Part shown: piece by piece, positions 54,497 to 64,000 of the stretch
How the letters are laid out: each line of letters starts with the position of its first letter
Position numbering within the stretch: the stretch's first letter is position 1
Notes under the pieces: generated by a model
What the model saw: the letters and a program-made list of their open reading frames with translations, nothing else
Told to the model about the DNA's origin: nothing
Database searches by the model: none
Assembly: GCA_014843695.1 (NCBI GenBank)
Contig: CM026393.1
Coordinates: 5,232,961-5,296,960 of the forward strand
DNA: 64,000 nucleotides
Direction of reading: 5' to 3'
Source: Archivesica marissinica
Taxonomy: Eukaryota > Mollusca > Bivalvia > Venerida > Vesicomyidae
Translations under genes and position numbers: made by a program

Positions 54497-55663
54497 TTGG
54501 TCATGGTGATGGCTTTATTCAGGCAATTTACTCTTCTGTTTCTTTGCAGTTCAACCATGTATACAAGGAAGCGTCCAGCAACAGGGGGTAAGAAAGCCAG
54601 TAAGGCGAAAAAGCCAGCCACCAGGGCTACCAGTGGCACACATGCTGCGTCCACTACTGCCAATGATGCCGTGGCCATGCAGCCAGTCCACACAGCGCCG
54701 GCATGGAATGCGACCGAGATAGTGACAGCTATTTTGCCAGCTGTCACACAAGGCGTGGTTATGACATTGCGGCAATTGGGAGTGATTCCACCAGAAAACC
54801 CGTTAGTGGAGGATACTGAAATACATGATACATGTACAAACTTGCCGTCAACCAGTCGCTCACAGCCAGCCACAGTTTCGACGACCACCAATCCACCCGC
54901 CATCAATCCGATGAACATCGATCTGAATAGTGAAGTAACAAGCACGGATGTCACGGCAGGTCCGAGTTTTATCATGCCCACTGTTCCCATGGTTGGCTGC
55001 GTCACTCGCTCGCTGGGTCAAGGGGTCGACCAAAAAATTAAGGGGAAAATTTGGGCAGATAACTATGTGGAATTTTCCACTTTGCTCTCGGGGCAAGATA
55101 TGTCCAACTCTAAGATGGAAGTGGTGCAAGGCATGAATGGGGCACTGTTATTTCAAAAGGTCAAGCCCACCGCTATTAGGGCTTTGGATCAGTGGTTTCA
55201 GGCCTTCCATATTTATACCAGTATATACTTGGAAAGAAACCCTGAACAGGGCCCTGATCTCATGAAATATGCCAGTGTCATACAGGACTTGAGTCGGCGA
55301 GCGGGGGAGGCAGCCGCATTGCATTATGATATTCAGTTTCGTAAATTGCGAGAAAGTGTGGGAAAGGAGTTGACATTTGCAAATGTCCACTTCGAGATAT
55401 TTAACGAGGCCTTGGCGATGGGTTTGGTTAGGGCTGCAAAAGTGCCATATGGGCAGAACCAGCCGTTTCTGGCAAAACCCAAAAGGCCGTGTTACGACTA
55501 CAATAACGGCAGGTGCAGTCGACGAGTGTGTACATACTTGCACGTTTGTCTCATCTGCAGAGGCTCACACACAAAGCGACAGTGTAAGGGCAATAACACC
55601 AACAATGGTGCGGTCCGCACCAATGCCTATGCCACAACAAAACCCATTGCCAGGGCCAAGTGA
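54497..55663 (+). CDS. DIRS/Ngaro gag-like protein
   Basis: 388 codons. A start at Met 54557 (MYTRKRPATGG) is likelier than the first ATG, because the upstream part looks like a pyrimidine-rich acceptor (TTTCTTTGCAG) and non-coding sequence. A basic, Ala/Thr-rich N-terminus is followed by a structured middle and a Cys/His-rich end (CYDYNNGRCSRRVC, HVCLICRGSHTKRQC) typical of YR-element gags. The 3' end overlaps the pol frame, which is offset by +1. Confidence 0.78.
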   Translation: MVMVMALFRQFTLLFLCSSTMYTRKRPATGGKKASKAKKPATRATSGTHAASTTANDAVAMQPVHTAPAWNATEIVTAILPAVTQGVVMTLRQLGVIPPENPLVEDTEIHDTCTNLPSTSRSQPATVSTTTNPPAINPMNIDLNSEVTSTDVTAGPSFIMPTVPMVGCVTRSLGQGVDQKIKGKIWADNYVEFSTLLSGQDMSNSKMEVVQGMNGALLFQKVKPTAIRALDQWFQAFHIYTSIYLERNPEQGPDLMKYASVIQDLSRRAGEAAALHYDIQFRKLRESVGKELTFANVHFEIFNEALAMGLVRAAKVPYGQNQPFLAKPKRPCYDYNNGRCSRRVCTYLHVCLICRGSHTKRQCKGNNTNNGAVRTNAYATTKPIARAK

Positions 55664-56639
55664 GTTAGATATTGTTACACCTGTAAAGGTTACACGTTTG
55701 GAGACTTGGCTTGCTGGATACTATCCACAAACAGTTGCATTTCTGACTGAGGGATTTAAATTTGGGTTTCACATACCCTTCTATGGGGAACAATCACAGT
55801 GCTTGTCACACAACTTAAAGTCTGCTTCACAACATAAGGATATTTTGCAAATGAAAATACAAAATGAATTAGACAGTGGGAGAGTTGCGGGACCTTTCGA
55901 CGCTCCACCTCTACCAAACATGCAGTTTTCACCTTTAGGTCTGGTTCCCAAAAAAGATGAAGGTCAATTTCGTTTAATACATCATCTCTCTTTTCCCGAT
56001 GGGAAGTCGATTAATGATGGTATACCAGCTGCCATGTCTTCAGTTACCTACCAAAATATAGATGACGCAGTTAGGTTGCTCAAGAGATCTGGTCCGGCTT
56101 CATTCATGTGTAAAACCGACATTGAAAATGCTTTTCGCATCATCCCCCTTTCACCAGATGATTATCACTTAGTGGGGTTTCAAGTAGATGGTAAATTTTT
56201 CTATGATAAGTGCCTGGCGATGGGTCTGAGTTCATCATGTCGGCTATTTGAATGTTTTAGTACATCTCTGCAATGGATTGCTGATACCAAATTAAAGGTA
56301 TTTGCCTGTGCTCATATTTTGGATGATTTTTTCTTTGTCGCACCATCCTATTCACGGGCTAGTACTGATTTGAATCAATTTCTGGCATGGATGGCTGATA
56401 TTGGCGTGCCTATGAAATCATCAAAAACTGTTCTGCCATGTACAACCATTTCATTTGTGGGCATTGAACTTGACTCAATTAGCATGGAGAAACGGCTTCC
56501 TCTGGACAAACTGGAGAAGATTCGTAATTTATTGGCTTACTATAGTGTTCGTAAAGCTATTACACTGAAGGAGTTACAGTCGATTACAGGGTTGTTATCA
56601 TATGCATGTGCAGTGGTAGCACCTGGGCGACCATTTTGA
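55620..56639 (+). pseudogene. DIRS/Ngaro reverse transcriptase (pol, first part)
   Basis: The frame is open from 55377, but conservation begins near 55659. Counted from 55377, RT motifs are FSPLGLVPKKDEGQFRLIHH (about 184-203), CKTDIENAFRIIPL (245-258), YDKCLAMGLSSSC and HILDDFFF (313-320, the catalytic Asp pair). It ends prematurely at TGA (56637). The RNase H part continues in a different frame, consistent with loss of one T in the run before the stop. Confidence 0.9.
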
Positions 56640-57232
56640 GGCGCCTTACAGATTTAATGATAGGTCTACGGAAACCTCATTATAAACGGAGACTGAACAA
56701 AGAGGCACGTGCTGATTTGCAGGCTTGGAGGATCTTTATTGATCATTTCAATGGTAAATCACTGTTTCTGCAGGATGTATGGTTAACCTCGGATCAGATA
56801 CACTTGTACACAGATGCTAGTAATGTGGGGTTTGGTGGGTTTTGTGGAAGGTATTGGTTTGCAGAGCAGTGGAATGGCACTTCCTCTTCACACCATATAA
56901 ACATCAAAGAGCTTTTTCCCATTGTGTTAGCAATTGAGCTATGGGGTGCATCCATGTTGAACAAGTGTATTCTGTTTCACTGTGATAACTTATCAGTGGT
57001 GCACATCATAAATAAGCAAACATCCAAGGACAGGGTTCTCATGCGACTGGTGCGTCGACTCGTTGTCATGTGTTTAAGGTACAATATTATGTTCCAGGCG
57101 GAACACATAGCCGGCCTAGAGAATGTTTATGCCGATCAGTTATCTAGATTGCAGATAATCGAATTCTTGCGGGTCTTTCCTTTCCAGGACAAGAAACGAG
57201 TGCACATACCACCAGATCTGCTACTGATCTGA
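56606..57232 (+). pseudogene. DIRS/Ngaro RNase H (pol, second part)
   Basis: 208 codons. Family homology begins at about residue 10 (ILRRLTDLMIG), continuing the RT piece. RNase H catalytic residues are all visible: Asp70 in LYTDASNVGFGGF, Glu102 in NIKELFPIV, Asp127 in FHCDNLSVV and Asp177 in VYADQLSR. It lacks its own natural start; the frameshift separates it from RT. Confidence 0.9.
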
Positions 57233-57239
57233 AATGTGT

Positions 57240-58137
57240 AGCAAAGACACTAGTCGAACATTCGTTAAGTCGTTCCAGTCGGACCACATATGAACGTGCC
57301 ATGTCATACCATACACAGTTCTGCCAGGATACCTTTAATAGGACTGTATCATTGCCACTGTCGATACAGCATATGTTAATGTTCATTGCTTACTGCTTCT
57401 CAAATGGACGGGCAGCTAACACTGTTAACACATACGTATCAGCGATATGCTATTATCATAAGATCGACAGCTTGGCCGATCCTACTGTGAGCTTTCTAGT
57501 GAAAAAATGTCTAAGTGGCTTCCACAAGCTTAGGTCTGCTCCGGACACAAGACTTCCAATAACACCAGATATTTTAAGTAAATTAATTTTATCATTGGAG
57601 CATATCAGTCACTCCTTCATGCGGGTGGTTCTTAAAGCCATGTTCTTGGTGGCATTTCATGCATTCTTAAGAATTGGGGAAATAACGTCGGGGCATAGTC
57701 CATCAGTGCTCCAGATCCGAGATATTACATTCAAATTCTCTGTTCGGGAGTTAATTGGAGTAGAAATACATTTTCGACATTTTAAACATAGTCAGTCTGC
57801 CAAGACTCTTTATATAAGTTGTTGTAATCATGCCAGTGACCAGTGCCCAGTACATGCTTTGTCTCACTATTTTAAGCTGCGCAAACCACATAATGGTCCA
57901 TTGTTTACATTCATGGATGGTTCTCCGGTGTCCAGAGCTGTTTTTTCTCAGCACTTGCGGCTGGCACTGACCTGGAGCGGTTGTCCAACATCCAAATACA
58001 AAGGCCATAGCTTTCGCATTGGAGCAGCAACCACAGCAGCCTCCATGGGCATTACGGAGGAAAACATTCAAGCTATGGGTCGTTGGGCATCAAAAGCTTT
58101 TAAAAAGTACATACGTATACCAGTGCTTCGACTGTGA
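57240..58137 (+). CDS. DIRS/Ngaro tyrosine recombinase
   Basis: Phage-integrase-type recombinase that would integrate the circular cDNA without target duplication. From Met 57301 it has 278 codons. The same frame is open upstream through LVEHSLSRSSRTTYERA, so the true protein overlaps the RNase H end. Catalytic residues: Arg124 (FLRIGEI), His236-x-x-Arg239 (GHSFRIGAAT), Trp262 (GRW) and Tyr270 (KKYIR). No lesions seen. Confidence 0.92.
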
Positions 58138-59140
58138 ATTAAGTTATTGAACATTACCATGATGGTATGTCATGCTCGCGTGTAATTGGTACTTTAAATG
58201 GAAAATGTTGCGTCTTCCACACCTCGAAGATATCAATTCAGTTGTTTTTTGTTTTGCACATGTACATAAGGTGTTTTGTTAAAAATGTTTGATACTGTAT
58301 AGTAATACCATTAGTATAGTAATTGTGTTATTGAGATGTATGTTTTGATATATATGGTGACGCCTGTGTCGAGACGGCTTTTATGAGGGATTGCCAATTC
58401 ATAAGTGAAGAGTTCTAATAATCATATCCATAGTTAATATGTGCTTTTCTCTGGGGATGGCATGGGGTTAGGGGCCTCTGTCAATACCAGGGCAAGGCGT
58501 CTTGATCAAGATGGCACCAAGGGGTTTTTATTATATGTCCTTGGCGTTGCACTTTCATTGGCATGAGGTCGGAGGCATATGGTCAGTTGGGGAGCTGGGC
58601 AATATGATTTTGGCCACATTGTTTGGGGAACACCTGATTATGGGATCTGTTTCGAGAATGGGATATCTTCTCTGTTCTTTTGTCTGACATGGGGTTAGGG
58701 GCCTCTGTTGGTGATTGGACAATGATTATGTCTCGGGTATAGATGTATGGTTGGGTGGGTTTCCGGCTTATGGCGGCATTTATGTGTACAGTTGCTGTGG
58801 TGTAAACTTATATTTGATTTAGATTCGAGTTAAACCATTTGCATATTGACTTCACTTTGCTCAGTGTAGACGACCATATCGGTCATGTAGTATAGAGACA
58901 CTATATAGATATATGTACATACATACAGGTATAAGCTGTGTTTCAATATTGGTGCGACTTACAATTGTCGCAATAAATTCGAAGAGGTTTACAAATGTAA
59001 TTGTTTAGGAATTGCTTACCAATGTTGCGCTCTCTTAGGTGGTGGATGGGGGAAACCTGATGATAATAGCTGCATAAGTTACGTGGGCTATGCTCATCAG
59101 TTTTGGTGGCGTTTTATTTTACCCATCTTTGGTTTTGTAA
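58138..59140. other. 3' region of the YR element and intergenic stretch
   Basis: Contains the direct repeat CATGGGGTTAGGGGCCTCTG (about 58463 and 58689). Otherwise no gene; a 61-codon frame at 58502-58687 lies between the repeats and shows no motif. Confidence 0.55.
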
Positions 59141-59147
59141 CAAATTC

Positions 59148-59285
59148 ATTTGAAAAACTGCAAACATAGATATATGTTGCCAGATGGTCATTTGAATAAA
59201 TGACAAATTTCATTCATTTGTGAAACTGCAAACATAGATATATGTTGCCATATGGTCATTTCAATAAATGACAAATTTCAATCAA
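59148..59285. repeat. Twofold tandem repeat of about 67 bp
   Basis: Two copies of CTGCAAACATAGATATATGT plus TGCCAGATGGTCATTTGAAT and AAATGACAAATTTCA. Confidence 0.92.
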
Positions 59286-59581
59286 TACCATGTCTTGTTT
59301 TTACTTTGTGTTAATACCAAACATAGCACCACCTCGGAGAGCAGGTAAAGCCAAGTGATGTTGGCATATCATTTTTATATAAACGATTTTTTAATTAGAA
59401 TGTTTTTAAATACTTATTTTAACCAAATTGCGCCCATTGCCATTCCCCACCCACTTCCGTTAACCATGTAACGTCAATCTGTTCAACAACAACAAATTTC
59501 GGGACATTCTTTCTTTCTTCCCATTTAAGGACAGGACTCCAGATTGGAGTGTACATTGTTTAAATTAAAGAAAACATTGAA

Positions 59582-62011
59582 ATGTTTTTCTGTGGCATGT
59601 GTCGTTTTACAAGCACAAGCTTTGACATTTGCAACAAACACATTATCAGATACCATAGAAATGATGCAAATTTTATTGTGAACTGTTGTGTTAATAAGTG
59701 TCAATATGTAAGTAGGAGCTGGAATGCTTACAAAATGCATGTGTCTCGAATGCACAGAGAAGCTGACATAGATGATGCAAATGTGGAAGGTGACAGTGAT
59801 CATGATATTGATGATGACAACCAGGCTGATGGTGAAGAAGACCACACTACTTTTGATCAAAGATTTATTGATGCAAAATTTTTGTTGGCATTAAAGGTCG
59901 ACCATCATTTATCTGACCGGGGTATACAGTCTGTTATAGTCAATACTGCAGACCTTGTTTCAAATCACTTGAGCGCATTCAGAGAAAAGATCAAGACTGT
60001 TCTTGCAGTTAACGGGCACAATACAGCTTTTCTACATGATGTTGTGACTGGTGGAAATTCCTTAGAACTTTTCACAAAACACAAGCATTTAAAATTCTTG
60101 GAAGAAAATTGTGGGCTTGTCAGAAGTGTGCCGGTGTTGTTAGGTGACAAAATGTGTGCAATCCGAGGTAATGTTCGGGCTGTGAAAAAATTTGCATACA
60201 TAGTTCCTTTCCAGGCAAATTTGACGAAGCTGATATCTATGCCTGAAGTTTGGCATTGGCTAACCCAGTCCCACCGAAGCAGAGATGGCATTATGCGAGA
60301 TATATGTGATGGGTCTTGCATGCGTGAGATGGTAGCAGAGTTGGGTGTGAATGGAATATATCTGGAATTGATATTATACATGGATGAGATTGAGATTGTA
60401 AACCCAATTGGAAGTCATGTCAAAAAACATAAAGTCACCATGATATATTTTACATTAGCAAATATACCTCCAGAATTTCGCTCGAAGTTTGAAGCTATTC
60501 AGCTGCTGGCAGTAGTCAAGAGTTTGGACGTGAAAGTTTTTGGACTGAATAATGTTTTGAAGGATTTCATAGTGTCTGTGAATCTATTGAAAGATGAGGG
60601 AATGTTGGTGACCGTTCACAATAGTAATGTGACTATAAAAGGCTCCTTAGTTATTGCCACAGCAGATACGCCAGCTGCTCAGTATTTAGGTGGTTTCAAA
60701 GAGGGTGTTGGGTTTGCTAATAAACTGTGTCGTACATGCAATGCTTCTAAAATTGAAATAAAAGGAAAGTTCATTGACAGGGATTTTCGGAAGAGAACGT
60801 CGACTGAACATGTAGAAAGGCTGGCACTTATGGAAGAGATGAGTAAAAATGCACGTGCATACTGGAGTAAAACCTGGGGTATCAACTCGAGGAGTCCATT
60901 GTTGGACATCCAAAACATAGATTTAGCAGCTTGTCTAGTTCATGATCCCATGCACATTTTGAATGAGGGTCTTCTTGGCAAAGAACTTTGTCTGATGTTG
61001 TATGACTTTGTCAAGGTCAGAAAATACTTCTCATTGTCATTTTTGAACAATTCCCTGTCTAGCTTCAGTTATTCCTACTTAGAAGAAAAAGACAAGCCAC
61101 AGATTATCACTATAGATGAGCTTTCAAATTGGAAATTAAAGCAGACAGCAGCAGCAATGATGACTTTGTGCTGTATCCTACCATTAGTTCTTGGTCCGAA
61201 AGTACCTGAAAATGATGGAAAGTGGACAAATTTTCTCCGGCTAATTCAGATATCACTGCTTGTCACAAGCCCTTACTCGTCAGAAGATACTGCAGCAAAC
61301 TTGGAGCAGTTGATATACACGCACCATCAGGAATACAAAATTGAATATCCTAAATCACATATAACTCCAAAGTTTCATTTCTTGGTACATATTCCAAAGC
61401 AATTACTTAGATTTGGTCCAGGAAGAAACCAGTGGGTGATGAGATTCGAGGGTAAGCACCTCTTTTTCAAAAACATTAAGTGGAAATGTTTCAAAAATGT
61501 TGCATTGAGTCTGTCAATGAGACATCAACTTTGGATGTGTTGGAGACAGCTAGGTGTAAATGGAAAGCCTTCTGAAAATTTTCTGTACAGTGGTGACATA
61601 GTGACCAAAATGCAGGCTTCATGCATCGATCAGGTTGGTGTTGAGGTTCGTGCCTATCTTGTGGCTTCCAATTTACATTCGAGTCCCCTATTCACAGCAC
61701 CTGATGTTGAAATTAAAGGTCACCGGTACAAAGTTGGTTGTGTCCTTGTACTAGATTACGTAGACAATCTCGCGACGTTTGGTGTTGTTGACCAGTTGTT
61801 TGTAACTGCCCAGGAAAAAGTCTTTTTCATCAACCAGCTGGACATTGAAAACTTTGACAGTCATACGCTGTATTACATAGTCAAAAGATCACACAAAACA
61901 ATCTGTCTGAAATATACCGACCTAAAATTGTTGTGGCCTTTGTCCATGCACACATACAATGGATACACCGTTGTCCTAGATAAATACTGCTATTTCAGTG
62001 AACAGATTTAA
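59582..62011 (+). CDS. Zinc-finger, transposase-like protein (809 aa)
   Basis: Intact single-frame ORF. Two N-terminal C2H2-like fingers (CGMC...HIIRYH, residues 4-25; CCVNKC...HVSRMH, about 35-58) precede an acidic stretch (62-88). The core contains YFTLANIPPEFRSKFEAIQL (about 289-308), a central LCRTCNAS and DPMHILNEGLLGKEL (about 455-469). I recognise it as a multicopy family in fish, cnidarian and lophotrochozoan genomes that looks transposon-derived (Tnp2/CACTA- or KDZ-like). I cannot assign the superfamily, and the DDE residues are not certain. Intactness suggests recent mobility or domestication. The next gene (CIDE-N) starts 62 bp downstream, same strand. Confidence 0.7.
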   Translation: MFFCGMCRFTSTSFDICNKHIIRYHRNDANFIVNCCVNKCQYVSRSWNAYKMHVSRMHREADIDDANVEGDSDHDIDDDNQADGEEDHTTFDQRFIDAKFLLALKVDHHLSDRGIQSVIVNTADLVSNHLSAFREKIKTVLAVNGHNTAFLHDVVTGGNSLELFTKHKHLKFLEENCGLVRSVPVLLGDKMCAIRGNVRAVKKFAYIVPFQANLTKLISMPEVWHWLTQSHRSRDGIMRDICDGSCMREMVAELGVNGIYLELILYMDEIEIVNPIGSHVKKHKVTMIYFTLANIPPEFRSKFEAIQLLAVVKSLDVKVFGLNNVLKDFIVSVNLLKDEGMLVTVHNSNVTIKGSLVIATADTPAAQYLGGFKEGVGFANKLCRTCNASKIEIKGKFIDRDFRKRTSTEHVERLALMEEMSKNARAYWSKTWGINSRSPLLDIQNIDLAACLVHDPMHILNEGLLGKELCLMLYDFVKVRKYFSLSFLNNSLSSFSYSYLEEKDKPQIITIDELSNWKLKQTAAAMMTLCCILPLVLGPKVPENDGKWTNFLRLIQISLLVTSPYSSEDTAANLEQLIYTHHQEYKIEYPKSHITPKFHFLVHIPKQLLRFGPGRNQWVMRFEGKHLFFKNIKWKCFKNVALSLSMRHQLWMCWRQLGVNGKPSENFLYSGDIVTKMQASCIDQVGVEVRAYLVASNLHSSPLFTAPDVEIKGHRYKVGCVLVLDYVDNLATFGVVDQLFVTAQEKVFFINQLDIENFDSHTLYYIVKRSHKTICLKYTDLKLLWPLSMHTYNGYTVVLDKYCYFSEQI

Positions 62012-62073
62012 ATTGTTCAATTGTTTGTTTCCCGCAGCAGTTCAGCCTTTTGTTGTCAAAACTCTCGGTAATT

Positions 62074-63533
62074 ATGTCTAATGCACTATTCAAAGTCTGG
62101 GACCATACCCGAACAACAAAGAAGATTGTCATCGCCAAAACCCTGGAAGGGTTATTGTCGAAATGTAAGTATTCGTATAATTTTCATGACTTAATAAAAG
62201 CCTTATTTTTCTTAATCGCAGACCCCACTAACACAGAGAATGACAAGTCAGTGTTTACTTTACTGTGGAAATTTGAACATTTGGGAATCGGGTGGTCCAA
62301 AACAGTAGTGGAGGAGGTAGTTGAAACTTATTGTGCATTAGTGACCGAAGTAGACCCACACCAGCCTGCACATATTGGTCAAGGTCTACACTCTTCACAA
62401 TATTCAGCAAATTAAACAGTTTTGACCCCTAATGAAGTTTAGATGATTGGGCAGGCTGACCAGTATCCACACTTCATAATGCAAATGGATGTATGAAAAG
62501 TGGGGTTCGTTTGCTAGAACACCCTCTGTGACGCCCCTTTGAATACTCTTTGACAACATCGTTTATTCAATTCAGTTGCAAGGACACAGTCTGTGACACA
62601 GATGAACGAACAGAATCAAACCCTGTTCACGACATATTTGTCTGGTAGTTGTGTTTATTGATGTCCAAGGATCACTTGACTTTGTCTTGTTTGTTTACCG
62701 GGTAAAATGTTGGTCTGTCCATGACAGGGGGAATAATCGGCAAAACATTGTGTTCCAAATGTTGTACAGTTATTGATCAAAGCAAAAAAATTAATTTCCC
62801 ATACCCGCGCGCCAAGCAGGAGAGATACTTGGGGGGAAATCATGAAAAATGATTGTGACTATCTATCTCTTCATTCATTAATTCATTAATTCATACAACA
62901 TTCAAATGTTGTATTCTTATTGGCCATTGCCCAGCTTTCTCTTTGTTTGCCTTATTGTCCAGTCTTCAGTACAGATATTTACATGATATTGATTTAAGAG
63001 TCACATAGTTACTGCCCTTTTATTCAATACCGTCATTATTTGGGAAATCAAAGACAATCTATGTAGCGTATTATTATTGTAAGTAGCCATGGTGATATAC
63101 TGCTATTAAGTCCGTAATATGTTGAGCATTATCGTTTACACTCAAGTACAGTGTTGTATAAATCCTATGCATTAGGATTTGGTAGATACTTGAATATTTC
63201 CCTCATTTATATTTTCAGACTGTGTTCATTGTTTCTGAATAAAGGAGATAACAAATGGACCACGTTCTCATAGTATTTGTGATGTACCATCAGTCAGTTT
63301 ACATACGTTTTGTTTCATTTTAGCCAGGGGAAAGCTTGGTCTGACAGCAGCCGTAGCAAAATTGCGGGCAGTCCTGGAGAAGGACGGGACGGACGTGGAC
63401 GAGGATGAAGCTCTGAGCTTTATAACCAAGGACGACGTCCTAATGGTGTTGGAACCATCTCAGCAATGGATAGAGGCCACTCCAAGTGTAGTCAATGTCT
63501 ATACAGGAGATACCAGCTTGGCAACTGAATCGG
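62074..63533 (+). CDS. CIDE-N domain protein, first two coding exons (partial)
   Basis: Exon 62074-62164 (donor T|GTAAGT) joins exon 63324-63533 (acceptor TTTTAG, donor GGTACA) in phase 1. Together they encode a CIDE-N (CAD/DFF45-type) fold: FKVWDHTRTTKKIVIAKTL, then LRAVLEKDGTDVDEDEAL and DDVLMVLEPSQQW, the family's usual LEEDGT.VD and LMVLE..Q.W blocks. CIDE-N domains pair with one another by charge, as in apoptotic DNase/inhibitor and lipid-droplet proteins. The protein continues beyond 64000, so its remaining domains are unknown. Acceptor-like TTTCCCGCAG at 62028-62037 could begin the first exon with 5' UTR or more coding. Confidence 0.8.
62165..63323. other. Intron of the CIDE-N gene
   Basis: No gene or repeat recognised except a short ATTC-rich run at about 62870-62893. 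The open frame that reads through the donor to 62415 loses CIDE-N similarity exactly at the splice site. Confidence 0.7.
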
Positions 63534-64000
63534 GTACATGTACTATCATTTTTTGTGATTAAGATTAGTTTTATAATGTTCAGAGTGATTCTTAGATTGA
63601 TATAAATGGCTTATATAATAGAGCAATGCAGAGTTTTAAATTAACACTTATAAAGGCGTCCATGGCGCTTAAATTTGGGCTAGGCGATTAAAGCATATAG
63701 TCAGAAGTTTGTCATCAAAACTATATGTTTCTTGTCCTGCAATGTAATGTCATTTTACTATATTCATGGCTGCCAGAATAATGTGGAGACTGACCGTAGT
63801 GCATCCACCGAAACCGCCTTTCTCGAGAAATGTGTGCTAATTATTATGCATCCTCAATAGTGGTTGATAGTGCTATACAAATATAGTTTTAAACATAGTC
63901 GTAGCCACTTTTAAGTGTTGTTTATTTGCAATACCATATCTAAAATTAGGTCAGGTGACTGGTCTGACAACTGGCGTCCTGTAAACTTTGTTTCTGGCCC
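63534..64000. other. Start of the next intron, to the window edge
   Basis: No further exon seen. Confidence 0.5.

Larger units (their letters stand above)
52917..58720 (+). mobile_element. DIRS/Ngaro-type tyrosine-recombinase retrotransposon (limits uncertain)
   Basis: Order on the plus strand: SGNH hydrolase, minisatellite, gag, RT-RNase H, tyrosine recombinase. Gag, RT/RH and recombinase without a DDE integrase define the YR retrotransposons. The phrase CATGGGGTTAGGGGCCTCTG occurs at about 58463 and again at about 58689 and may represent the split direct repeats of the 3' end. I could not find the matching left-end repeat. One single-base deletion breaks pol, so this copy is probably dead. 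Confidence 0.8.

Noticed and set aside
54481..55005. 174-codon minus-strand frame opposite gag
   Set aside because: It is the antisense shadow of the gag coding sequence.
62165..62415. Continuation of the CIDE-N frame past its donor
   Set aside because: CIDE-N similarity stops exactly at GTAAGT and resumes in phase at 63324, so this is intron.

Overview
The window looks like AT-rich, intron- and repeat-laden nuclear DNA of an invertebrate animal. A mollusc or other lophotrochozoan is my best guess. The reasons are metazoan GT-AG introns, several tRNA-headed SINE families, CR1/L2-type LINEs, BEL/Pao and Ty3/gypsy debris, a DIRS/Ngaro-type tyrosine-recombinase retrotransposon and an Academ-like DNA transposon. 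No bacterial or phage features were seen. The species is not determinable from the sequence alone.

Positions 1-3448 hold satellites, microsatellites and one SINE. Positions 3449-37877 carry one plus-strand host gene that I assembled by hand from 12 coding exons with consistent splice phases (634 codons plus stop). It is an organic anion transporting polypeptide of the SLCO/OATP4-like type, and its introns make up about 95 percent of the locus. The introns contain: an antisense GPCR pseudogene whose coding sequence has grown into two minisatellites (4856-6630); a 72-bp array; two hAT-like elements; a LINE carrying a nested foldback element; three tracts of one 32-bp satellite around a BEL/Pao relic; a 43-bp minisatellite of about 60 copies (27537-30087); and a gypsy relic whose integrase lies upstream of its reverse transcriptase (32410-34270).

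Positions 37900-52900 are intergenic and repeat-rich. They include SINEs of several families, a gypsy RT-RNase H relic, and a complete but coding-dead 4.6-kb DNA transposon (43675-48281) with inverted repeats and a TAAC target duplication inside an older SINE. A LINE 3' fragment follows.

Positions 52917-58720 hold an SGNH-hydrolase ORF, an 88-bp minisatellite, and gag, RT-RNase H and tyrosine recombinase ORFs of a DIRS/Ngaro-type element. Positions 59582-62011 encode an intact 809-aa zinc-finger, transposase-like protein. Sixty-two bases after its stop, in the same direction, begins a gene whose first two exons make a CIDE-N domain; it runs off the window edge. The main biological points are the OATP transporter with a shortened Kazal loop, the nested transposon chronology, and the adjacent transposase-like and CIDE-N genes.
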